DNA of 64,000 nt from Topomyia yanbarensis (Eukaryota > Arthropoda > Insecta > Diptera > Culicidae): contig NC_080672.1 in NCBI RefSeq assembly GCF_030247195.1, positions 11,842,001 to 11,906,000 of the forward strand. Reading direction: 5' to 3'. The notes under the pieces are model-generated. The model was not told the origin of the DNA, ran no database searches, and saw only the letters and a list, made by a program, of their open reading frames with translations. This document shows, piece by piece, positions 45,001 through 55,500 of the stretch. A program made the position numbers and the translations under genes. Positions within the stretch are counted from its first letter, which is position 1. The number at the start of each line of letters is the position of its first letter.

Positions 45001-48000
45001 TACTCAAGGGAGAACTAGGAGTTGAAGTTTAGAAAACCGTGGAAAAGGGTCATATGAGCAAGTTTAGAGTTTACCGTCTACTTAACCCTTTGTCTGCTAC
45101 CGCAGGAGTCAGGAGCTTTTGGCATTAGAAATGCGAATCACCTGACAGTCAAAGTGCTCGGAGATTTCATGAATGATGCAAACAGTTCTCCAAACGAAAA
45201 TCGTTATAATTTGCTTTATTAGTACTATATATTTCCAAAAAAACTAGCAGTATTTGGTAATTTCTGCATTTAACAATAAATGAATATAATATTCGAGATA
45301 TCGTTGATTAGAATAATGCTCGCGCAATTGCACGCTGAAATAAATTTGTACAAGTGCGCTCTGCTGATTCAAAGAGAACTCGAAAGATCTAGAATCACCA
45401 TAATGATGTTGTTGAAGGTTTGTTCGTGGAATTTGACAGCGGGATATCTTGTACTATATCATCTTTGAGAAACTCCTATGCCTGAAACATCTATGAAAAA
45501 GGGGGACGGGCATAGCGTAGTTGGTAAATCGATTGCCTTGTACGCAGCTCATCTGGGTTCGAGTCTCAACCTCGAACATAGGGTTAGAGATTTTTCCAAA
45601 AGAGATTTCTCAAACCCGAAAACAGGCGAATGACCTTAAGGTTAAAACCTCTATAATCAAAATAAAAAACATCTATGAAAGTGATATGGGTTCCCTGCAC
45701 TTTCGCTAGTAGATGTTAAACTAACATTCTTTCTCTGCCTCGGCGATTGTAAGGACGTGGCCAGGTGTACACTGTGATGCTTGTTCCACTATGAAGAAAA
45801 AGCGTTAATCCCAAATGTTTTTTTATTGAGGCATGGTATGGTGGATATCTTGTTAAATATTAGCTGATCATTGTACAGCCACTCACGATCGTATATGCTA
45901 CGCTATGCTATGATCGCGTGCTGCTTTCAAAATGGATTCGAAAGACACGTTGTCAAAAGCACCTTCATTGTAAAGAAAAACTACTGAGCTTGTTTTTGCG
46001 AAAAATCATTTTCAATGTTGTAAACATATTGTGTAATAGGCTAATACGCATGTTGCATTACATGCAGCGAGTGCTCGCTTAAGCCAATATCCCGAATGTA
46101 GTGGTCGTTTTAATGTTCCACTGATTTAAGCAGGAAGGAGGTCAGACTGATCGGTCTAAAGATCTTTGTCTATTGGGAATGGGAATCTATGCTGGTATGA
46201 CTCATCGCCCACTGTGACACGCTGCAACTGGAAGCCCCTGATCCCCCCACCACAGTCGAGCGATTACAGCCAGCGGTTGCCAGTCGTCTCGGTCCGGTTT
46301 GTAGGAACGGTGAGTACGGAAAGTACGAACCTTGATTTTGATTTGATTATATTATCAAAATGTCGGTGGTATGAACACAGGAATCGATGATTATTTAGTA
46401 GCTAGTTTCGGATGAATGCTTCGATATGATCGTCCTCACAGAGACGTGGCTTAGCGAAAGCATTCTGTCAGTGCAAGCACTTGGTACCAACTACGATGTT
46501 TTTCGTACTCGTCTCAGGACTACCGGCGGTGGGGTGCTTCTGGCTGTCCATCATCGCTTGAAAGCGCAACTGATTGAGGATATTTTGGGGGTGTGTGTCG
46601 AACAGGAGTGGGTGCGAATCAAATTGACTGGTTACGCACTTTTTCTCTGTGTGGTTTATTTCCCACCGGACTGCACTCGTGATCTGACATTGATTGATGC
46701 ACACATTGAAGCACTGGAATGGATCTCTGCTCAAGCAAGCCCGGTTGATGAGATCTTGATTGTTGGTGGTTTCAACTTCTCCGCTCTGCTTCTGACAGAT
46801 TTATGTTCGCAGATCCCGAACTGTCATCTTGCCATGCTGGCATCACCAGCTTGCTTGACTGCTACAGTCTTAATCTGCTGCGCCAAACGAATAGCGTTGC
46901 GAACGAGAGCGACAGAATCGGCGACCTCTGCTTTTCAAACAAGTGTGACCATTCGACAAAAATTACCGCAGCACCGTTCCCCCTGGTGAAGATTGTTGCA
47001 TAATATGCTTGAAGTGATTCGTGTAAAGCATGACTGCAATATTTCTGACACCGTCAGCCATAACTTTAGAAGAGCCGACTACAATAGTATTTTTGACTTC
47101 CTGTCCAATATCCACTGGAACGAAATTCTCGACAATGATGATTTCCAATTCAAAACATTGGTTATGATATCGATCGCTACATACCCAAAAGGAGCGGCCT
47201 TCAATCTAGGCATCCAGCATGGCCGAACTGAGACGATTAAAAACGACTGAAAAAGCCGCTCCGAAGAAGTAAAGAAGTTTGGAGGTTACGTGCTACAACA
47301 AAATTGCGTGCATGTTAGATAAGTATATGTATATAAAGTCAGCTAAGCTGTGCTATGGCTTAAGGGGTAAGCGAGGGTGTAGAAATCCTAGGCGAGAGTG
47401 TAGACCCTAAGAGCATCAAATATTTCTTTATACAAACCTCTTCCCAGCTCCTGTACCACTTCTTGCGCTTTTTGAAACTGAACTGCTTCGCGTATTCCTC
47501 TTCACTCAAGACACCAAGTTGTTCGTAATACACCGCTGAAAAGAAGCAAATGAAAAATGTCACTCATTTGATCATGTTTGCATCAAAAAAGTTTTCCTTC
47601 GTACCATCTTCAAGCACAGGAAACGGTGCCATAACACAGCCAGGGTAATAGTAGGCATTATAAAATTGAGCATAATCATAACCATTTCCGTACGGCGGTA
47701 GAACCGTCTGCAGCGCTACATTAGGATCTAAGCTATCGAATGTCACTTCCTTCTCGCCGTCCGGTTGTTCAATTTCGGCCTCGTTGGGCACCGAAAATGC
47801 ACCGTCGCCTTGCTGACTGCTAGCTTCATAGTAGCCAATACCGGCATCAACCAGTTGTTGCTCGACGTTTTCAGTGAGATCAGCACCAGTGACAGGAATA
47901 GGACTATTATCAGAATCCGTGGCTTGTGGTACCTCGGACGCATCAATTGGGGTTGAAACATCGTTGACTTGCTCCACATCCACTTGACCGCCGGTATCGA

Positions 48001-48934
48001 GCGTGGCCGAACAGTGATAGTTTGGTGGATAAATATAAGTCTGACCGCCATTCATGTATGAGAAGCCATTGTTATCAACGGCGAAGCCTAAAATTATATA
48101 AGAAATTCTTGTTAGCACAATGAGGAACTGGGAGTGGCAGTAACTACTGTTTATTTTCTCGTTAGACAACATAAAAACACATGTTCACTCACCGTTCATT
48201 ACAAGTACTCCACTTTGATCAAAATAACCAAAATAAGGGTACGGGGTGGGATATTCCATGAATTGCCCTTCGGTTAGATACGTTGTATCGGACGTAACCG
48301 ATTCAGCGGTGGAGACACTTCCACTACCAGTTGCGGTATCACTACCATCAGTGGTACCGTTAACGGAGGCAGCCCCGTTATCGCTCATCGTTGATGTGGC
48401 CGTGGTGTGTCGTTTCGGCCGTGACAGGTAGCCCTTCTTAAAAAGTACATCCTGACGGGGAGTAGTTATTTTCGTGTATTCATCTGGAAGGATTGATCCA
48501 GTTATAGATTTTATTCCAATTACAATTGAATATAACATTACCTTCGTTTATGCTAACAGGTTCGTTTTGTTCGTTTTTGGCATCGGCGGTATATTGAGTG
48601 GAGTATGAACTACTTCTATGATAGCTGTTACTTCCGTAGTGATTACCATGGTAAGATTTTCCACTACTGTGATAGTAGTTGTGACTACTTTTGGAATAAC
48701 GCGTATGAGCCCTATGGGAATAAGTGGAGTGACCGCTGGAGTATGGTGTGCTGCTGCCGCCCTCTGATTGATTCTGCGAACGATCTTCGCTGCTCACGTC
48801 GGTATGGTGGGTATCGTCTTTCGAGGCGGTGTAGCCAAAATCCGATGGATGCGCCGCAATGTAACTGCGGGCACTGTTCTCACTGACAACAGCTGTGTAA
48901 CTTTTCCTTCCTCGTGATGATTTGAACTTTTCAT
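33005..48934 (-). CDS. Large low-complexity protein with tandem 32-33-aa repeats and C-terminal CaaX box (5' end not found)
   Basis: Six exons are supported on the minus strand: 48934-48542, 48483-48193, 48087-47605, 47535-47438, 35429-35391 and 35326-33005. All have GT-AG borders with matching phases, giving 1207 residues and then a stop. Exon 1 as listed starts after an acceptor (ATTTCAG), so at least one upstream exon with the start codon is missing. The N-terminal part is Ser/Tyr/His-rich (FKSSRGRKSYTAVVSENSAR); the middle has Tyr/Gly/Pro-rich repeats of the FGYFDQSGVLVMNGFA kind and a basic KKRKKWYRSWEE. The last exon (773 residues) is acidic, with a Lys-rich patch (KKVKKTAKGKGRKQKK), six tandem repeats around SDxYPEEEHLxVxCSTLEN, and ends KQKRCIIM. 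CIIM fits a CaaX prenylation signal, farnesyl type by its Met. The intron between 47438 and 35429 is 12 kb and hosts foldback, RTE, SINE and other elements. Family not recognised; it is mostly disordered and probably membrane-tethered. Confidence 0.75.
33600..34190 (-). repeat. Coding minisatellite, six 96-99-bp units
   Basis: Six in-frame units in the last exon of the CaaX gene encode 32-33 residues each: S-Q-P/S-R-A-S-D-x-Y-P-E-E-E-H-L-x-V-x-C-S-T-L-E-N-x-N. Unit landmarks (the EEEHL codons, TGTTCTTCTTCTG on the plus strand) lie near 33632, 33728, 33826, 33926, 34027 and 34121. All unit lengths are multiples of three, so copy number can change without a frameshift. Confidence 0.85.
35430..35884. 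other. Intronic, no feature recognised
   Basis: This is the beginning (on the minus strand, the end) of the 12 kb intron of the CaaX gene. The polypyrimidine tract CTTTCATCTCCCCCAG for the 39-bp exon lies at its left edge. No transposon or gene was seen before the foldback element. Confidence 0.5.
35894..37797. mobile_element. Foldback transposable element A (TTTGGCATAA-type arms, 119-bp central repeats)
   Basis: A 1904-bp element flanked by the 9-bp direct repeat GAATGTTTT (35885-35893 and 37798-37806). Its ends are inverted: GGGAGCACGTCGTTTGGCAT on the left, GGGAGCACGTCGTTTGACAT on the right. Each arm has 10-11 copies of a unit RTTTGGCATAA with 3-6-nt spacers, including the same interruption (CCGTAGGTGACACATACGG) at the mirrored place. 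A shared module then follows (GCCTAATGTGGCTACGCCAC, CGGACTTAAACTAGC). The centre is an array of 119-bp repeats. There is no protein-coding capacity. The 8-9 bp duplication fits Mutator- or hAT/P-type transposases acting in trans (inference). Confidence 0.85.
36222..37486. repeat. 119-bp minisatellite, direct then inverted copies
   Basis: Eight direct units begin at 36264, 36383, 36502, 36621, 36740, 36859, 36978 and 37097 (landmark TGCAAGGGGCTGCCGTTCCG); a partial unit runs to about 37213. The orientation then flips and about two more units run to 37486. Units differ at one or a few bases (AAAGAACTGCTCATG alternating with AAATAACTGCTCCTG in the later units), showing that pairs of units were amplified together. 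The array is the core of foldback element A. Confidence 0.9.
37807..38509. other. Intronic AT-rich sequence, no feature recognised
   Basis: No gene or transposon end was supported between the foldback element and the inverted repeat around the RTE insertion. Confidence 0.45.
38647..40496 (+). mobile_element. 5'-truncated RTE-clade-like non-LTR retrotransposon
   Basis: Flanked by the perfect 12-bp duplication ATAGAAAAACCC (38635-38646 and 40497-40508). The 3' end is a TAATAAATAAATAATAAT tail directly after the ORF stop, so there is almost no 3' UTR; that and the coding motifs fit the RTE clade (JAM1-like in Aedes; assignment by recall). The endonuclease domain is missing through 5' truncation. 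The open frame and perfect duplication indicate a recent insertion. Confidence 0.88.
38696..40483 (+). CDS. RTE-like reverse transcriptase, N-terminally truncated
   Basis: An uninterrupted 595-residue frame from ATG 38696; the frame is already open from the truncation point at about 38648 (KKRQQEDRDREAMEQLYRAK), so the native start is lost. Reverse transcriptase motifs in order: NKAAGVDQIPSELLKHGG, YKKGDKLDCCNYRAITLL, YQAGFMSERSTTDQVFAL, LFIDFKAAYDTIDRD, GLRQGDGLSCLLFNIALE, and the catalytic FADD in LLGFADDVNTIA (about residue 326). The typical RTE C-terminus follows: LVTADNDTSREIRRRI, TWRRRMNHEL, WAGHVARM and the basic RRRGAQRARWIDQVEDDL. The product could have polymerase activity but lacks its endonuclease. 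Confidence 0.9.
   Translation: MEQLYRAKDTRKFYENLNRSRRGHVPQADMCRDTNGNLLTDQCEVIQRWRQHYEEHLNGDAADDEDGTVTHLGARAEDITLPAPDLQEIQEEISRLKNNKAAGVDQIPSELLKHGGEPLAKALHWVITKIWEEEILPEEWMEGVVCPIYKKGDKLDCCNYRAITLLNAAYKVLSQILCRRLSPIAREFVGQYQAGFMSERSTTDQVFALRQVLQKCREYNVPTHHLFIDFKAAYDTIDRDQLWQIMHEYGFPDKLTRLVKATMDRVMCVVRVSGTLSSPFESRRGLRQGDGLSCLLFNIALEGVIRRAGIDTSGTIFTKSVQLLGFADDVNTIARNFEKMEEAYIRLKREAKRVGLAINTSKTKYMIGRGSRKENENRPLRVCIGGDEIEVVEEFVYLGSLVTADNDTSREIRRRIVAGNCAYFGLRKTLRSNRVRRRTKLTIYKTLIRPVVLYGHETWTMLVEDQRALGVFERKVLRTIYSGVQMEDGTWRRRMNHELHQLLGEPLICHTAKIGRLRWAGHVARMSDNSPVKTVPNCNPTGTRRRGAQRARWIDQVEDDLRTLHRLRGWRRAAMDRVEWRNLLYTAQATSALIC
41586..44536. other. Intronic repeats, no gene recognised
   Basis: AT-rich sequence inside the CaaX gene intron. 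Short direct repeats are visible: GAGGTTAAATC twice at 41936 and 41966, and GGAGCCAAT followed by a GAGCATGTC-like block twice at 44212-44255. A G-rich block at 43285-43375 (GGGCGATTAAATGG, GGGGGCGATTTAAGGGCGGG) with CCCTTTTTGACTGGG at its end could be the terminus of an unrecognised MITE. No exon was seen. Confidence 0.4.
44539..44784. mobile_element. MITE with TA duplication (CAGTCGTGATTCG-type ends), copy 1
   Basis: A 246-bp element between TA dinucleotides (44537-44538, 44785-44786). Ends: CAGTATAGTGATTCGTTGG on the left; the right end read inward is CAGTCGTGATTCGCTGCTTG. The interior has an inverted pair TCCAACTAACGAATTTGATT / TAGTTGGACAATGGTCCAAC. The TA duplication and CAGT start fit pogo/Tc1-type non-autonomous elements. 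A second copy in inverse orientation is at 61197-61463. Confidence 0.75.
44787..45484. other. Intronic, no feature recognised
   Basis: No gene, RNA or transposon terminus could be supported. Confidence 0.4.
45499..45667 (+). mobile_element. tRNA-derived SINE with target duplication
   Basis: About 170 bp between two copies of AACATCTATGAAA (45486-45498 and 45668-45680). The head is tRNA-like, with an RNA polymerase III box A (TAGCGTAGTTGGT, about 45513) and box B (GGTTCGAGTCTC, about 45556) at the usual spacing. The body has CTCAAACCCGAAAACAGGCG, and the 3' end is TATAATCAAAATAAAA. It is inserted in the plus orientation, antisense to the host gene. The family name is not recognised. Confidence 0.85.
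45681..46419. other. Non-coding; LINE reverse-transcriptase relic
   Basis: At 45990-45905 (minus) the reading GAFDNVSFESILKAARD is a reverse-transcriptase fragment of the same LINE family as 31865-31800. The remaining sequence holds no recognised gene. Confidence 0.5.
46420..47260 (+). pseudogene. LINE endonuclease relic (Jockey/CR1-group type)
   Basis: An open frame at 46426-46989 gives the endonuclease domain: MIVLTETWLSESI, TGGGVLLAVHHRL, WVRIKLTGYALFLCVVYFPP, ILIVGGFNFSALL (GDFN in active enzymes). Shifted frames then give NSVANESDRIGDLCFSNKC and NFRRADYNSIFDFLSNIHWN. The order and the last motif parallel the split LINE at 3480-4523 (FSQCDYHELNTVISRINWVE), so the two are probably the same family. 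Frameshifts and the D-to-G change in the GDFN motif make it inactive. It lies within the 12 kb intron of the CaaX gene. Confidence 0.75.
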
Positions 48935-49371
48935 CTGAAATCATTGGCAATTGTTAATTAGATTGATGACATAGTTGTCCATATTTTACAAGCCCCCCCT
49001 TCGATCCCCTATTAGCTAATTGCCACAATGCTCCCTGGTAGTTAAGCCAAGAATTATACGTGAAAAATTGTTTCGAATGCCTGATATAATTGGCGTTGAT
49101 AAGAACGGATACAGAATAACGAAAAAATGAAGGATCAATATCAGATATTGCTTAAAGTGATTGTAAACACCTACATAATTGACACAGACTGCTTCCTACT
49201 ACTTCTAGTCTAATCGGTTGCTATAACCGAGCAATTGAAAGAGCGAACTCTGAGCATCGGTAGGTCAAATTTGAAAAATTTCGCTGCAGAAAATGGATCA
49301 CTCTGTAAGTGACTTTTTAAACCAGGCTTCAACGCTCCGTCAGTCGCTTGATCTAATGTACATTGTCTGAC
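48935..49371. other. Intron or upstream region of the CaaX gene, no feature
   Basis: No upstream exon of the CaaX gene could be recognised in this stretch, although the acceptor at 48936-48935 requires one further upstream on the minus strand. Confidence 0.45.
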
Positions 49372-51604
49372 GGTTCTATCACATTCGCCCGAATGACATT
49401 CGCCCGAAAGTCATTTACCCGAATGACGTTCGCCCGAAAACCATTTACCAGAATGGACCATTTACCCGAATGTCACTAACCCGAATGGACCATTTACCCG
49501 AATGCCATCAACCCGAATGGACCACTCGCCCGAATGTCATTAACCCGAATACCACATTCACTCAAGCATAATATAAAATCGGTAATTGTCTAGTTTAGTG
49601 AATTTAGTGATAGAAGTCCGACTTTAATGCGGTTTTTTGCCAAAAGGATGTATTTCAACCTAAATAAACTAAACTAAAACTGTATTTTAACCTAAATAAA
49701 CTAAACAATAACAAGTGAGCTTATACAGCGGAGCTAGTGTGATGCGGCTTGGCCGCATATCCGAGGCCAAGGATTCGAAGCGGCGCAAAGCCGCTGAGGT
49801 TCCGTTAGACGAGGCGTTGATCCACCCGTCGCCGGAGTTATAAGCAAACCTGTGATCCTCTTGTTTGCCCGTTTTACTCAAACATAGGGGCTATAGCTAG
49901 TTTAAAGCCGACCGAGCGGCAGCGAAGTCGGACAGTGCACCAGAAAGCGATGTGGTGTAGCCACATTAGTCAACCGTACACTGACCACTGTGGCTATGCG
50001 ACATCGCTTTAGGTGTACTATCCGACGTCATTGAGGTTCTGCTGCCAACGCCACAAATGCTCTTCAGGTGCAAACTGATGCATATAGGACGCAGTTGTCA
50101 GCTCGAGCGGTGAAATCTTGTGATAAACCGGACAAAATAATAAGAAATCTTTCGGAAACACCATCGACCGAGGTAAATATATATTAAGATGCTCCGTTAG
50201 CGAATTGAATCAATTAAATTAGTAATTATATCTTGCATGGTGGAAGTCCATTTGGCACAACACCGTTAGTAAATAGTAGTTCATAAATGTTACGTAGCGA
50301 AGCTAGTGTGATGCGGCTTTGCCACAATTACCGAGGTCGAGGAACCGAAGCGGAGGTCCCTACTCGGCAAACCTGTGATCCATTGGTATGCTTGGTTTAC
50401 TGAAATATAGGGGTTGATTCCTTCTTTAAATATGAGCAGTACTTTGAGTTTGTATACCAAATAACCCTCGCAATCAAACCGGTGATCCACTCTTTTGCCC
50501 GGTTTACTCACACTTGGGGATTGATTCCTTTTTTTAAACATGAGCAGCTCTTTTCCCACAATTAAGGGTTGATTGCTTCTTTCAAACATCTTTGGATCTG
50601 CATGCCAAATAAGTTTGCAAAGAAACTGTTGATCCACTCGTCTGCCCGGTATACTCAAACATAAGGGTTGATTCCTTCTTTCAAAACCAGAGCAATTTCT
50701 TGAATCTATATACCAAATAGCTCTCTACGTAATATTGGATTTCGAGACAGGATGATTCTTCCACCTAATTCACGGATGATTCTTCCATCTAAACCAAAGT
50801 TTTTTCTGAAAAATAAAACAACTTGGTCGTCAAACAAAATATTCGGAAGATCACCGAATACAACTAATTTACAAACAAGTTGTTGCCTTGGCTTTCTTGC
50901 CCCATCAAGGTATTCCAATGGCACTCGAAGAATTGAGGAAAAGTTGTCCAAAGGCTCTCGACGATTTTTTGGATCACATTAGTAAAAATTGTATTTTTGG
51001 TAGGAAGGAAACTAATCAAAAAGTTTCTCGATAACCCTTCTTTGCCCCCCGCTTCGTGGTCAGTTTTCGAAAATGTATCGACAAAGATTCCTAGAACCAC
51101 CAATAATGTGGAAGACTAGCACAATAAATGGAACGGTTTGTTAAGCCGTGGAAATTCTATGGTGTGTTGAGACAGTTGCAGCTTGAAGAGAAAAAAAACC
51201 CTAGTACGTATGTTTTACGTACACTACAAGCGGTGCCAACAGCAAAAAGTCTAAAAAGAACTCACGAAAGGACTCACTCACCCTAGTTAAATCATACAAA
51301 CCAGGTGATTGGATTAACTATTTGACTGATATAGCTTTAGTGTTAATTTCTTCATAGCATCAAATGTAATAAAATTTGTATTTCATCTTAATAAATTAAA
51401 TTTTTTCGATTGTCATTTCGATGTTTTTCGGGTATATGGAATTCGGGCGAATGGCATTCGGGTTTATGTTGCATTCGGGCGAATGTCTTTCGGGTGTTCG
51501 TGACATTCGGGTGAATGACATTCGGGTTTATGTGACATTCGGGCAAATGTCCTTCGGGTAAATGGCTTTCGGGCGAATGTCATTCGGGCGAACGTGACAG
51601 AATC
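49372..51604. mobile_element. Foldback transposable element B (TTCGCCCGAA-type arms)
   Basis: A 2233-bp element flanked by the 8-bp direct repeat TGTCTGAC (49364-49371 and 51605-51612). Ends: GGTTCTATCACATTCGCCCG on the left; the right end read inward is GATTCTGTCACGTTCGCCCG. Arms: repeated ATTCGCCCGAATG / ATTTACCCGAATG units (left 49383-49560, right 51420-51598). The interior has the same module as element A: TTTGCCCG-TTTACTCAAACATAGGGGCTATAGCTAG, CAGCGAAGTCGGACAG, TGTAGCCACATTAG (49860-49970), and diverged 119-bp-type units (50370-50720; CCTTCTTTCAAACAT, TGATCCACTCG). One TTTGGCACAA remnant is near 50250. No coding capacity was found. Confidence 0.85.
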
Positions 51605-51612
51605 TGTCTGAC

Positions 51613-52539
51613 AAACAAGAAATCCTTATTATTTTGCGAAGTTAATAAAGATGCAAATGAAGTTAATGCTTACGGAAGTCACCTCTATTCAGCTCCATCA
51701 TATTAGACACTCAGTACTGATGTTCAACATACTAACCTACGCAGGGTTTCATTTTGTATAACAACCTAAAATTGTATGATAGTGCTAGAATCAAGACCCC
51801 TGTTTATATGGAAGATAAGATTTATACGGAAGACTACAAAATCTATCACTGCGTACTTCCCATTGGTCCATTACTAGCTTCTAGTTGCAATACGAAGAAT
51901 AGGAATTGGGTCTAATATTCGGATAAACTTGACAGGCTTGGTGCCAGACAAGACAGATACAAGCTCTAATATACAAAAAAGACACACACAGCCGTAACGC
52001 TTCCAGCTAATTACTGGTATCGTATCTCATGCCTCAACGTGAGTCTACTGACGATATTTGGACCTTATGCTGGCATCGACTGTGGGCTAAAACTTCTGCC
52101 TCAATCCAAGGTGAGGATGGCTGTAGTCCACTACGAATTTGATCACACTATTACCTGGCTCCTGACAAAACAAAGTGTATGGTATCCAATTAATTGAAGT
52201 ATCTCAGCAAAGAATTGATCAACTGCGCTTCTGCTCCCATGGCGTAAGAGGTGGCTGATAATAGAAAAATCTCTAAATCATGACGTATCTCCGGTCCTGA
52301 AGGGTCTGGAATATTCAAGACGCGAACGGAATATCGTGGGTCCTTGCAGTGTCAAGCGAATCTCTGGCACAGTAGACGTTTGTTTTTTCACAAATGGTGG
52401 GATATCAACCAGCGTGTATGGTATCTTCTAGTAGCTGTACAATAAATATTGAGTATTGGGTTCTCACCGACCAACGGTTAGAGTACCACAAATTAACCTT
52501 CAGTATAAACGTTTCATAATAAATCTGATCCTCCTTCTC
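51613..52539. other. No gene recognised
   Basis: No exon, RNA gene or transposon terminus could be supported. Confidence 0.4.
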
Positions 52540-55500
52540 CAGAAAAAAAAGTTTGGTCCAAGAGCTGTATTTTCAAAAAAAAATTCTATACATGCGGGTC
52601 TAGCTGTCGATGTTCTGATGAAAGACGGAGTCAGTTACGTTAGGAACTCTGACCTTCAACAAGTGAAGATATTGGAGTACTAGAAATTGCACTCAATGTC
52701 AACCTTTGATGGAAATACTACCCATCAGACTCGCTTTGCGTGGCTTTCGCCGAATCCGCTTTGCCGAACCACGTTGAAGTGAAGGGGACTCGTCTACCTG
52801 GTCGTCTGTTTATACCGCGGGTCATGCATTGTTCCAATTGCAAACAGCTAGGACAAACAACCACCTATACTGTAGCAATTAGCTGTGGTGCGGCAAGTGT
52901 GAGTAAGGCCATGTGGATCATCCCTGCAGGAAGGCTGCTGAAAAGTGTGTTTACAGTGGAAAGAATCCAAATACACTTTTGACATGTTCAACGCACGAAC
53001 AGCGCACGGATAAACTAAAGATCGCTCCAGAAACTCTTACGCAGAAACTGCACCACTTAGCTCTGAAAACCCGTATGTACTCTTGCCAACTGACGATAAT
53101 ACTTCTTACAACTCTTGCGAGGGGTATTCTTTGGCAAGAGCCCATGATTGTCCCAAACAGGAGTACAAAATAAAAACCTTACGTCAATAAGAAGTGCTGA
53201 AACAAAACCCGACGATAACCCCTCCTGGTTTTGGAAAACTGAAACACAACCAGAAATTCCCAGCACTTTCCGGGGCACTAAAAATCCCAAGTGCTCCTAT
53301 TCTACAGTCAGAAACTCAACCCGAAATGGAACTTCTGAAATTTTCTAACATTGTGGACTGGATATCACAGCTTTCAATATTACCGATCTTCTGAAAAGCT
53401 TGTTGGTTGCTATTCTACCAACAATGGAAACGTTCTTAAAGCAGTTGGCTGAATAATGGCCCCTCCTTACAGCGATCATATCCTACAATGACTAATTTTT
53501 TAAACGAAATCCTGGATCTGATCACTGTTTTACAGTGGAATTGAAGAAGCATTATGCGAAACACGAAGCAATAACTCCCTATGCGAAACACGGCTTACTT
53601 CTAATATTAAGATAAACTTTCACAATTTGAACATTATTCGTCTGGACCGAGAAGACTCTTATGGAGGGATAAAACATGCTATTCCTTCAATTGAATCATG
53701 CTTCCTTCGACATCATGCATTGAAGTTAAGACCTCTGCATTGCCTCTATTTACATTCCTCCAAGGGTCACGATGGGGCACTGAAGCCTCTGCAGCGTGAT
53801 TGAACTCATTTTCTCACCACAATGGCTTCTTGGAGACTTCAACTCCCATCACGGTACAGGATGGGGTTGACTGTACGACGATAATCGCTCTTCGACAATT
53901 CAAGATATTTTCGACAACTTTCATATGACAATTTTAAACACAGGGGAAATGACACGGATCCCTAGCCTAAGTACACTGGACATATCTTTATGCTCGACCT
54001 CGCTACGGTTAGATTGCAACTGGAAGATAATGTCTGTTCCCCACGGTGGAGGTCATCTGCCGATCATGACTGTAATCACAGTACAAGTTTCTGTCCGACT
54101 TAATTCTCGATACCCCGATTCAATCTCAGACTAAACGAGTATCAAGTGCAAACACCCAAAAACATTCTCCCAACCCGTGGTGGAACAAAGAGTATTCAGA
54201 CGTACACGCGGGGGAAGGCTGCCGCGTATAGTCTTTCGGAATGATGGGTTAGTGGCTAGCTATCAACGGTACGCGATATTAGAAAAGCGAATGAAAAATT
54301 TAATGAAAGCTAAGAAACGCAGTTACTGGCGCCGGTTTGTCAACGGGTTAACAAGAGAAACATCGATGAGCACTCTTTGGGGCACGGCCCGACGTATGCG
54401 AAACCGAAACAGTTCTAACGAGAGCGTGGAATATTCAAACCGTTGGATATTCGAGTTCGCCAAGAAGGTTTGTCCGGGTTCCACCTCGGCACAAAAAATC
54501 TACCGCGCCGCGTCGCTTCACGATACCGCGAACGAAGCACTGTTTTCGATGGTAGAGTTCTCACCTGCTCTCTGATCATATAGCAATAAAGCCCCAGGGC
54601 CAGACAGAATCAAATTCAACTTGTTGAAAAATCTGCCGAGAGACGCTCGTTGAATTTATTTAATAAGTTTCTTGAGGGTAACACTGTCCCTCACGACTAA
54701 AGACAAATGGAGGTCATCGCAACCCAAAAATCAAGAAAACCAGCCTCCGTCCACAACTCGTCTCGACCGCTTGCGATGCTGTCCTGTATCCGAAACGACT
54801 TTCGGATGTGGAGTTGTGGACGGAGGCTGGTTTTCTTGATTTTTGGGTTGCGATGACCTCCATTTGTCAATTTTCAAGAAAATAATCCTATTCCGCCTCG
54901 ACAATTGGATCGAAGCAAATAACTGTCAGATACACAATTTGGCTTTCGCAAACGCAAAGGGACGAACGATTGTCTTGCGTTGCTCTCAACAAACTCTCAA
55001 CGTTGCTCTGATCAGCAGATGACATCAGTTTCCTTGGACATTAATGGGGTCTTTAATTCAATTCAATTCTCTGAGAAGTTGCACCAGCATGGTCTTCCGA
55101 TTTAAAAAAAACTTTTTGCTAAACCTGTTGTCTGAAAAACAAGTGCATGGTGAATTATCGACATCACGAGTTGGCTACATGGATCTTCCCCAGGGCTAAT
55201 GTCTTAGCCCCTACTCTACAACTTCTACGTGAATGGTATTGACGAATGTCTTACCAAGTCCTGAACGCTAAGGCAGCATGACGGTATGGTCCAAAGCTGT
55301 CGATCTGCAAGGACCATTGCAAGATACCTTGGACAATTTGTCGGCTTGAGCTCGCTAGCTAGATATTGAATTCTCTACGGAGCAAACTAAGCCAGTCGTA
55401 TTTTCAAGGAAGCGTGAACCAGCGCAACTGCAGCTTCAATGAAAGGTTCAACTAAACTATTGCTCAGGGCTTAACATTCAAATATATCAAAGGTACGGTT

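Noticed and set aside
45505..45575. tRNA gene candidate (boxes A and B)
   Set aside because: It has a SINE body, an A-rich tail and target duplications, and the tRNA cloverleaf is incomplete; called as a SINE.
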